This document shows, one piece after another, positions 48,721-60,200 of a stretch of 64,000 nt of DNA. The notes beneath the pieces were generated by a model. It worked only from the letters and a program-made list of their open reading frames with translations. It was not told the DNA's origin and ran no database searches. The stretch comes from Antedon mediterranea (taxonomy: Eukaryota > Echinodermata > Crinoidea > Comatulida > Antedonidae). A program made the translations under genes and the position numbers. Within the stretch, counting starts at the first letter, position 1. Each line of letters starts with the position of its first letter. The DNA lies in the NCBI RefSeq assembly GCF_964355755.1, contig NC_092673.1, positions 28,339,001 to 28,403,000 on the forward strand. Direction: 5' to 3'.

Positions 48721-50102
48721 ACGTGTATTTGATGGCAGACATACAAAAGGCTTTTGATACAGTCAACCATCAGATATTATTGCAAAAACTGGTTCATATG
48801 GGCATTGATAAAGATTCTTTATTATGGTTTGAATCATATTTGAAAGATCGCAAACAAATTACATCAGTAAATGGCGTTCAGTCTCAACCATGTACTATAT
48901 CTAGCGGAGTTCCGCAAGGTAGCATTTTAGGACCTCTTTTATTCATATGCTACATGAATGACATCCCAATTAGTGTAAATTGCAATATTATGTTATATGC
49001 TGATGATACAATATTGTTGTCTTCTGGTAATGATATTAGACAAATAGCTAATGATTTAAGTTCAAACCTGGAATCATGTAACAACTGGCTTATAAACAAC
49101 AAACTATCATTACATCCTGATAAAACTGAATCAATATTGTTTGGTACTAAAAGAAAACTTAAGAATGTTCATGATTTTGCTGTTATGTTTAAAAATAAGT
49201 TGATATGTAAGAAGAATATGATCTCATATCTTGGTTGTTTGCTTGATGAAGACCTGTCTGGAGAATCTATGGTTCAAAAAGTTCTTAGTAAGACTAATTC
49301 AAGACTTAAATTTTTGTATAGACATTCTGCATGTCTAAATTTCTTTTCTCGTAAAATTCTATGTTCGGCACTGATCACTTGTCACTTTGACTATGCATGT
49401 TGCTCCTGGTTTTCCGGTGTTTCTAAAAAACTTAAACAAAGACTCCAAACCAGTCAAAATAAAGTTGCTAGGTTTATATTAAATAAAAATAATCGGGCAC
49501 ATATTGGTAAAGACGAACTGAACCAAATCGGTCAATTATGTCTAGAGGATAGAATTTGCCAACTCAAACTTAATCATGTTCATAAGATTTTTTATGGAAA
49601 ATCAGTACCTTATTTGACTGAAAAGTTTCAAAGAGTTTCATCTAACCACCATTATATGACTAGAAGTAGTGTCAATGGTTTTTCAGTTCCTAAATCTGAT
49701 AGTCAGATATCTAAAACGTTTTATTATACAGGCATAAAGGCATGGAATAACCTACCTCATTCCATTCAACAAATAGAAAACAAATTTAATTTTAAGAAAA
49801 ATGTTAAATCACATTTCTGTTCTACCAAATAATTTTATAAGTCAATCATAATCTTTAATTTAACTTGTTTTTTATATTATTGTTTTTGTAATATTTACGT
49901 GTTTAATGCAATACTTTGTAATGTTTATATTTTTTATTTTAGATTGTAAAGGATCCCAATGGAAATAAGCTGATCAGCTTTTTGGGCTATCCTGGAAAGT
50001 CTTTTATAAATGTATTATTTGTAATGTCCGTAATTTGTGTTATCACTTTGTATGTATTTTTTATGATGATTTTCCAAATAAATTCAAATCAAATCAAATC
50101 AC
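48721..50102 (+). mobile_element. 5'-truncated non-LTR retrotransposon (CR1/Jockey-like) with reverse-transcriptase ORF
   Basis: An open frame from 48723 to 49832 (369 codons) encodes the catalytic half of a non-LTR reverse transcriptase: first aspartate motif ADIQKAFDTVNHQ, SGVPQGSILGPLLF, catalytic YADDT and the CNNWLINNKLSLHPDKTE region, then the long C-terminal domain with WNNLP. The N-terminal RT blocks and any endonuclease are missing, as in a 5'-truncated insertion. A 270-bp 3' UTR ends in tandem TCAAA units (ATTCAAATCAAATCAAATCA), a microsatellite-type tail. The frame is undamaged, so the insertion is probably recent. It lies between the hypothetical gene and flotillin. Confidence 0.9.
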
Positions 50103-51165
50103 ACTCGTTTATAATTGTAAATTAAATAAACTACAGTAATTTAACTTATGACGCGACTTGACTTAGCCTGACGCGTTTTACCTTGACAGTGACGCGATTA
50201 GATTTTAATTGACGCGATCTAACGAGTCGGGACGTAACAACGTACAATTACCACGGTACTCGTCCACGCTTTTTGCCTGTTACTTCAGCGGGATGTTTTT
50301 AATCTTTCGGGCTAGCGATGGTCTTTTATCAAGATAATTGTGCTTATGTGATACGGTATTTTGGTGAAAAAGTTCAAATTATTACTTAAAACATGTTAAT
50401 AGATTGATCTATGACAATTTTTTGTATACTAAAGAGGTTGGAGCGAAAAGTGTTTTCTAGTGGCTTTTTTTTCTTCACCCGATGGCCTAATTAATTGCAT
50501 GCGCTATTATCGGTGTGCATAGGTATTATACGTATTGTATTAAATCAAATTAAGTACTGTAAATCCTTTTCAACAATAATAATAGTTATTGTAATTTTTA
50601 TAATTGTTAAACTTCAATTGTCGATAAAAAAAAAATGAACGCCCTATGACGTAATCGCACTGTAAGAGTAAGTAATTTGGCCAATTACCACGCGATAGAG
50701 CATCCTATGTCGCTTTTGATTGGTCAACTTTGTGCGCAGGGCTAAGGCGTTGCGGCCTCTAGGCAACGCCAAATTGAACGCAAGTGATTTTTGACCAATC
50801 AAAAGCTCATGTTGAAAAGAACTAAATTACATTTAGCTAGGCCTAGTAACATCAACACTTTTTCGAACGGCCCGCAGCCTGTTTCAGGCGGCTAAAGTCA
50901 ATTGATAGTTCAATTGTTGCGTTATTAATGATGTTAATTTTGAAACGACCGCGCCAGTTTCAGCGTCAAATCAAACGCATCGATGATAAAACGTATATGA
51001 TAATTGCTTGTAATAAATCGCCTTGAGCATTATAATAACAATTTCCGCGAGTAGATCTACACGGTGTGTATGCATGCGTCGTGCGGAGGATATTATCATT
51101 AACGTTTCGGACATAAATGTTGGTTTGAGATCAAATTATAACTAAAATTCAACATTATTTGAAAA
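50103..51165 (+). promoter_or_regulatory. Upstream region of flotillin exon 1a
   Basis: Bases 50140-50300 and 50640-51110 are richer in CpG than the surroundings and contain several GACGCGA-like motifs (GACGCGACTTGACTTAG, GACGCGATT). A palindromic ATTGGTCAACTTTG / TTTTGACCAATC pair flanks 50717-50803. Promoter activity is inferred only from position. Confidence 0.35.
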
Positions 51166-51211
51166 ATGGGGTTCGAAGTGTGTGGACCAAACGAAGCCAT
51201 GGTAATTTCAG
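51166..51211 (+). other. FLOT1: Flotillin alternative first coding exon 1a
   Basis: Encodes [15 protein letters not shown] plus the first base of glycine, followed by GTAATG donor. It leaves phase 1, the same as exon 1b. Confidence 0.8.
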
Positions 51212-54200
51212 GTAATGTGTTTTTGTTTTTTGGTATATAAAATACAATGCTATGAAATTGCCAGTGTGGCCATGTATTGGGATTTAGTCGTTGCTGCAGC
51301 TGAACAAGAATACGTGAAATAGTTTAATTCTGGTTTTTACCGTATTCAAGGCCTGTGTCACATACTGAGGTGTGACCGACAACACATTGAGGGGTGTGTG
51401 TGTGGGAGGGTTGTTTTACTTTTGTGCTTGAAATGTGCACCTCCCTGTTCCTTTCCGTCGAATTGAAAACGGAGGCCACAATTGTAATTCATAGAATAAT
51501 AATAATGTGCTAATCACGGATCAAAAACGGTTCCGAAAAAGAGAGCCGGTGGTGAAAGGCCTACGTCTGTACTTTTGCATCATTTTATTTTTAATATAAC
51601 AATATTTATCTCCCTTCTGAACTTGAACATGGACGTCGAGTATTACTTGAACACTCATTTACGTCACGCGGGTCATCATATATTAAACTTTCGAGCCATA
51701 ACACATTAATGACAGCCAATCAAACGTCGGCTTCATATATTATTATGGCATGCAGAAAAATAATGTATCTAGCTGCCCATTGACTCACACGGAATTCAGT
51801 ATTTTATGAAAATTAAATGTTGAAATATATTTGTATTGCTTCCGATTAGTGATTAATTTAATAATTATAATCAACCAATTAGATCATTTATTTTGATTAT
51901 ATTTTAGCTTATTTTTAATTAAACTGACGCACCACAGTTATTCAAAATAGAAATTCAGTTCTGCTTGGCATAATTTAGACGAAAAACTACAATTAAGAAA
52001 ACTTCAAATTGCAAAACGCTATATAAGCCAGCCATTTGTTAAAAATAGTCTGCTAAATCTCAGAGGAATTTTGAAAAATCTCCATCATGTATGGATTTAT
52101 AAAAATTAGTTGTAGGCTATTTCAAATATGGCGTCTCGGTTCAGTCATAGGAAATTGACTTTTAGTATATGAACTTACCTGCTCAATCAAGCGTAGATAT
52201 TTGGATTCTGTCCAAACTTTAGTACGTACTTATTCGTTACGATGTTGAGTTCTAATGCGCACAGAAAAAGCACAATATTTTTGTTACAGTAGTACAAAAT
52301 AAAAGTTGCATCAAATAGTAGGCCAGCAAATAAAGTTGGCCCGGGTGGTTCATTTCTTTACCTCAGTGATTTTTAAAATTGTTAATATCATAGGAAGACA
52401 GTCCATCGCCTTTCTGTTTTAAATTTCTAAATTAATAAATGGATTTATGTAATTTCAGAAATAAATTTCTAAATATTGATGGGTCTATTATATTATCTGT
52501 TTAATTTCTTGGATCCGCCTGGAATATACTATCAATCTATTTTATCAACCCTATACTAAAGTAGATTATTACTTTCTCCCACAATGCACCCTGTTTTACA
52601 CATTTAAATGTCGCAAATGTGGGTTAATTAAAGCGTTCCTAAAGTGTGTAATTATTATTAATAATATTTAATTGTATATTTAATCTTCATAGTATGGCAA
52701 CATTTTAGGAAATTAAAACAAACACTAGTTGATATTTATAAATGTGACGCCTTACATCATTAATACATCAGAGACTGGGGATGGAACCATTTTGATTGAG
52801 GGGTGTGTGTGTTGTGTTTGTGTGAAATAAGCTTAATAAAATGGTTTTCTTTGAGGCTTGTGGGCCTAATGAGGCAATAGTTGTATCAGGTATATGTTTA
52901 ATATAAGTGTATACATATTAGATTTGTTTTAAACATAAATTTCGGTATCTTATCTAAGTAAATTTGGTAAATCTATACAAACTCCTAGGCCTAGCTAGCT
53001 AGACTAGGCCACACGCACCATGTACCACCCAGCCAAAAAAAGCAAGTACGGCGACATAGCCATCCCGTTGCCTTATGCATACTCTAGCTAAAGGGCCTGA
53101 AAACATACCCCACCCCATTCAGGTACAATTTCTGTAGATTATATCTGTACCTTGTAGGCCTAAATAAAGTAATATCATTTATTAATTAAATAAAAAAATG
53201 GTCTGTCAGTGAGTGAACCTTATTAAAATAAAATTTCATCAGGTATGCCTAGTAGTAGGCTAGGCCTAGCCTACTAGGCCTAGTAGCTAGCCTCTAGCCT
53301 AGCCATTATTAAAATTATTAACTTGAAACAAAAAATGATGCAATTTAGATCTATAGGCCTAGCTAGCTAGGCTAGGCTTAATAATATAATGATGGAAATT
53401 TTTTTTCAAATAACTGTAAATAAAAATTGGTACTGCAGTGTTAATTACATACTGTAAAGACAATTAAAGACACCTTCCCTACGTTTTTTAGATCTATTTT
53501 AAGATCACAAACTATATTTAATCTAAAAATACTACTATTATATGGTCCTATTGCGAAAACTTTTTTCGACTTTAAATGGTTAAAAATGTGAAAAATAAGT
53601 CGATTCTAGCCTAATAATTATAGCGGCCCGCTATAAATCCCAAAATGCATTGCGCGCGGATTGATATTTCTGTTTTTCTTCTGTAATTCACCCACTTTTC
53701 GATCGATCGTGCGGCCAAAACAAATGGAAGACTCCTAACTTTTCAGTGAAAGTACCGGGTTTTCCCCAATTTGTATCAACGGAGTCTGGCAAAAATAGAA
53801 AGAAAATTAAAGCCCCCTTCCCTACGTTTTTTAGATCTAATTTAAGATCACAAACTATATTTAATGTAAAAATAATACTATATGGTCCTATTGCGATAAC
53901 TTTTTTCGTCTTTAAACGGTTAAAAATGTGAAAAATAAGTCGATTCTAATAATTATAGCGGCCCGCTATAAATCCCAAAATGCATTGCGCGTGGATTGAT
54001 ATTTTTGTTTTTCACCTGTAATTCGCCCACTTTTCGATCGATCGTGAGGCCAAAACAAATGGAAGACTCCTAACTTTTCAGCAAAAATACCGGGTTTTCC
54101 CCAATTTGTATCAACGGAGTCTGGCAAAAATAGAAAGACAATTAATGCAGCAACTATACAACGTCAGGCTAGGTATATAGCTAGCGTACGATGTTCGTAC

Positions 54201-57200
54201 GTTACCGATGTTTACCAGCTAGGCCTACAAAACTAAGCCTAGCTAGGCTAGGCCTAAGACCGTCCACGAGAGGTCGATCGCCGCGAGCTACATAGGTAGT
54301 GCATTGTTTCTCACTTTTTATCATAATTTACCATAAAACGTACATTTAAGACAAGGAATGACATGGTTTAATGTTTTTAAAGTGATATATATGTATTATT
54401 TTCCAAAAAACGTCCAAAATTGCAGGGAAGGGGTCTTTAATGTAGCAACTATACAACGTCGGGCTAGGTATATAGCTAGCGTACGATGTTCGTACGTTAC
54501 CGATGTTTACCAGTTAGGGCTACAAAACTAAGCCTAGCTAGGCTAGGCCTAAAGACCGTCCACGAGAGGTCAGTCACCGCGAGCTACCTAGGTAGTGCAT
54601 TGTTTCTCACTTTTTATCATAATTTACCATAAAACGTACATTTAAGACCAGGAATGACCTGGTTTAATGTTTTTAAAGTAATATATATGTATTATTTTTA
54701 CAAAACGTCACAAATTGTAGGGAAGGTGTCTTTAAACGTAACTTGATGGTGGCAGCCTGTTCCCAAGTACAACTATGTGTAGAAAGTTGCGACCTCTGAA
54801 CCTGTGATTCACGAAGTTTAGTATAACAAAAAAAAAAAACAAAGTTTAGTATAAATAATTTGGTAACATTTAAATTTAGGATGTTGCCATACAACACCAG
54901 AGATGATTGTTGGAGGACGTGCATTTGTGTGGCCAGTCATCCAACAGATGCAGAGACTGTCTCTTAACACAATGACGCTGTCCATCAGTACAGATAATGT
55001 CTACACCAGACTGGGAGTACCTATCTCGGTCACTGGAGTTGCTCAGGTAAATTGATTGTAATTTAAATAAGTAAAGATCATGTAAACTTCAACTTTTAAC
55101 ACATTGACATTTTTGCAATATTTTAATTAATGTATTTGTATAATTTTATCTATTTGTCAACTTCATCACAGTAATCCATGATGCAAATAATGTCTATTTA
55201 TTTATTCTTTCTTTCTACTGAATGACACTTTCTCCAAAGTGGTTCTAAAAATAATTCAAAGAGAAAAGTAATTTACATAGTAGTAGTACACACACATTTA
55301 CAAAACTATCTACAAAACATACAGTATATATAAAAACTGGAAGGAATTCAAGGTAAAAGATACTTTTAAGTATTAAAATACTTAATAAGTAATATTTTGA
55401 ATTGAATTAAAATTTAATTTTTAGAATTTGTAAGAAATTTCTATGTTTTATTTTAAAAAAATCAATTTTGAAGAATGCAAACAGAGGTCACATAAAGAGA
55501 GGCCTGTCAATAAAATTCCCTTCGATGTATGAAATAATGATAGATGCTAGTTTGTTAGAGTACATTCAAATGTCAAATTTTATTTATTTAAGGTCAAAGT
55601 TCAAGGACAAAATCAAGAAATGTTGAAAGCAGCCTGCCAACAATTTCTCGGAAAATCTGAAAATGAAATCGAGCAAGTTGCTATGGAGACATTAGAAGGA
55701 CATCAGAGAGCTATCATGGGAACAATGACAGTTGAGGTACCTCAAGTTTAATCTCTAGTATTCAAATCAGCAATTATTGATATGATTTGTAATTTTCATC
55801 AAATTTATTTTAACATATTTTATTTATTATTTTTTACAAATTGTTCATTTATACTGGGTAACATTTTCAGTCAAAGAGTGGTCTCCCAGAGGGCCCATTA
55901 ATGATCTGTGGCTGACTAATGAACTAGTAGACCGAGGTAACTCCTACTCGTCTCGAAAGTGCACATGAGCCAGATGTGTACACTGGACTTATGGTTTATA
56001 GGTCCTATTTGAGAAGACTCTATCTACCACCAGAACCATGGAGTGAGTGAGGCTCGAACCCTTGTCTATGTTATGGCTACAGAATTAGGTTTCCACTGTC
56101 TTAACCGCTTGGCCGCTCACTCGCTTTTAATTTTCTTTAGCCTCCACAACCCCGGCTTACATCCATTTCTTAAATCGTGCTTTTTGTAGCTGCAGTACAT
56201 AAATGTTGAATTCATATTTGTTTGGTTAAATTATCACATTTGAACAAAACTCCAATCCTTATGATGTTCTTATTGTGTTAAACAATTATGAAAACCAAAA
56301 CTGAAAACACAACTAGCTAAGCATTTGTCTACTAATTAAAATTGTGTCTTTTCGCATCAGTGAGCTTGTCTACATTGATATTTGATTCAGTAATGTTTTA
56401 TTCAAAGAGTTGAAGCCATGTAGCTTATGTTAATGTAATCAGAAGCTTGCATCACATTTACTCAAAGTCACACTTAACATCGTTAAGCTCTATCTACACT
56501 ATCAAACTTTTATGAAAACAAAATGTGATGTGCCCATATATGAACATGATGATATCATATCACTACCATATTTGGGCATATCACCACCCTATTTAGGAAC
56601 ATCACACTTTTTTGTCAAACTAGTTTGATTGTGTAGACAGTACAGTACCACAGAATATATATAATAATAAAATGAATGTTTTAAAAACTCTATGATATTA
56701 TATTAAATCTATTTGTGCTCAATTATTTAGTACTATTAAAATATACATCATTTTTTATTAATAATAGTAGTGTTTTCTTGGTTGAATTATTCAATAACTT
56801 AGTAGCACTGTTCCTACAACCTAATACTCTATTATTTCCTATTTGGAAGCACTAACAAGGATGTGATATTTATAAGAGATTACTGGCTCAACATTTAAAT
56901 TCAGGATTTAAATTGGTTCATAGACAATAGTAAAAACCTTATTACTGTATATTAATTATTATACAGTACATGAAAATAATCTGTATATATTGCTTTGTGT
57001 TTACCAAAGGAATGGCTGCTTTTATTAGTATGTTTGAAATTAACACTGGAGTTGATTTATGTAATTTCCACATCTGATACTCACTTTATACATAGAGATA
57101 TTATAGTTCACTATAATATCTCTATGCTTTATATGATTTGTGATACATCAGGTTATGATGTATGCACACTAGTAATTTTACATTAAACCAGATTGATGTT

Positions 57201-60200
57201 GTGAATGTAACTATGTATTTAATGTTAATTGACTATCCATGAAGGGTTTATTCTGTACGTGACAAGCTTCACACTGTTGAATGTGATTTTTATATTTAAA
57301 AAATGACTGTTTGTGTTTTTGTAGGAGATTTACAAAGATCGCAAGAAGTTCTCAAAGAATGTGTTTGAAGTTGCCTCATCGGATTTGGTAAACATGGGAG
57401 TTTCTGTCGTCAGCTATACATTGAAAGATGTCAGAGACTCTCATGTAAGTCTAATGCTTTTGTTTTCTTAAATACACAATCTTTTTTTGGAGATGAAATA
57501 ATTGTATAGTGTCATTCTTACTCATAATGGCTTTTTAGGGAGGTTTTTTCAACCACATGATTAATAATAATAATAATATCCTGGATTTATATAGCGCCTA
57601 ATGTTGTGAACATTATTACCCCGGTCATTTTTGCATCAAACACGTATGGAAGCATACTCCCATTATGCAGCTAGTAATCAGCGCAAAGTTGTGTCTTGAT
57701 CTAACCAGGTACCCATTTATTCACCTGGGTGGAGAGAGGCAAACGTAAGTAAAGTATCTTGCCTAAGGATACACTCAACACGGCAGAGTTGGATTTGATC
57801 TCACGATCAGTAGTCTAACGTCCAACACATTGCACCACACAACCCTACTGCTTCTCCCCTAACACATATACAACTACATGCACAATCATATTATGTCTTT
57901 GAATTAAGGTTCGACTGTCTTAACCGCTCAGCCACTCATGTTAGTGAGTGAGTGGTAGGCAGGAAAGATCATAACTAAATGGTTTTTTTACATAATTAAA
58001 AATATTAAATTTTGATTCTTTTAGGGTTATTTAAGAGCGCTTGGTATGACTCGAACAGCTCAAGTAAAGAAGGACGCTCGCATTGGTGAGGCTGAAGCCA
58101 AGCGAGATTCTGGAATTAAGGTAAAAATTTGTTAATTTAGAAAACCTTTTTTTTTAAATGTTATTAGGTTTGAATATTTATTTTAGAACAAATCAAACGT
58201 TTACATTAAATTTTCTTGGATCATGTGTCAGTGCAGTTTATTAGTACAGTATACAAATAATGAATTGTTATGAGTGCAATGGTACAAATATTTTCAGATG
58301 AAATGTTCTATTTTTACTATCCTCATTCATTCGAGTTAATTTTTTAGCAGCCAAATACAAATTTTTAATTAACAAGTTTTCTAAAGAGTTTTTAGAGTGG
58401 GTCTTGCATAACAACATCCCTGAGTTCATTTTATTCATTGTTATGAGTACAAATATTCAATTGCTTTCCTTTAATTGCAGGAAGCAAGAGCCGATGAAGA
58501 AAGAATGGCAGCCAGATACTTGAACGATGCAGAGATTGCCAAGGCTAAACGTGACTTTGAACTGAAGAAAGCAGCCTATGACATGGAAGTACAAACAAAG
58601 AAGGCAGAATCTGAGATGGCCTATGAATTGCAGGTAAGTTATTGATTGCTTTATAGAACCAACAGACATCAGTAAAAATACAGTATGAGCAGTATTACCG
58701 TCAGATAAACAACCCAAAACCACCACATCAGGAAATGAGTCAGCTCAGACAGCCATGACGAGTCGCGACCCGACGAGAGGTCACCATCGTATGATCCTGA
58801 GTTAGGCTTTAGCAGTCGGAATTAATAACTAGACATGAAACTCGTCACTTTGACGAGTTAGTTATCCGCACCACGACAAACGCCACGTGCACGTCATACG
58901 TTGGAATATTGCACACAGATAAAGATTATGGCATTATGACAAGAACTGAAGAATATGATATGCTGTTAGTGCTGAATTCTGTCAATTTTGTGTCATATAG
59001 TATATACATGCAAACACTACAGTATAATCTGTATACATATTACATACAGTGTAGAATAGGTGAAATTACGGGACCCGACATTTATTCCAATTTTTAACAT
59101 GGCGACGGTATCAAAATGAAACACTTAGATAGCAATTTCAGAAGGAAATTATCTTAGGAACAACATATTAACGTGTAGAAGAAATTTGAATACGTAAAAT
59201 ATAGATGCGCACCCTTTTAAATGTGATGAACTATTACGCAAAATATGAAAATACAACTTTTTTTATTCAACTGGCCATATGATGACGTCACAACATCCGA
59301 TTGGCAAAATGTTTACATGAATTCGTATCTACAATCCAATAGCTTCCAGAAAACGTTTTAATCGTGATTATCACATTTTATTCTTACGAGCTATTACAGA
59401 ATAAAATTTACTGTAAAGATGAAATTAATGACCCACGTAATTGAAATTTTTAGGCATGATGACGTCATAAAAATTAAAATATTTTTATCTCATGCTAAAG
59501 AAAGTTGATTGACCTACACAATATATGTGACCCGATCTGGCAAAACCCTCTCTTTGTCGGCAATTCAAAATTCACGTAATCAGTCAAAATACGTCCAAAT
59601 CGACTACCCTGGCAGATTACATGTTTTTGCATTTTCGAAATATTTCACTATCTAAGAATACGTCTACCTGATTTAAACTCCCGAAATTTAACTAAAATTA
59701 TGAAAAAAGAGAGTTTTAAAAACATGTATTTTCCTCAAGCCTAACAATTTATTCACGATCTACGCTAAAATTTTGCGTAAATTCAGTTGAAAGTTGCCGA
59801 GTTTTAAGACATTTTGATCGCCAGTTCGCTGCACAATGTTGAAAGGTCACACATCAAAATAAAGCTCATCCATTTGACATTCCAAATATGGAAGTTTTAG
59901 GGCGGAGTTTAAAGAAGGAACCAATGAAAACTTTGATTTACTATGACATCATTTCAGAAAATTCGGTTCTTCGAAGTTTCTGGAACAGCGAACTGCGTGT
60001 GTTGCTATGGCGCATCATCGCAATAACAAACGTTATTGGTCAACGCGCTAGATGTTATACGCTCTACGCGCGGAAATAAAAAGTTGTTTACATTTTTGTG
60101 AGGTTATTTTTATTGTACACACAGCATGTCGTAAATTGGAATAAAAACGATTTTAATATTCAAAGTAAAGTGTTCTGCAATAGCTGTAGTGTGTATTTGT

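Noticed and set aside
54673-54924. Reverse-strand frame overlapping flotillin exon 2
   Set aside because: Shadow of the forward coding exon and the preceding intron.
56041-56124. Possible tRNA-Leu gene (reverse strand)
   Set aside because: Acceptor ends can pair and box A/B resemble a tRNA, but the T stem does not pair and a non-tRNA body is attached, so a SINE is more likely.
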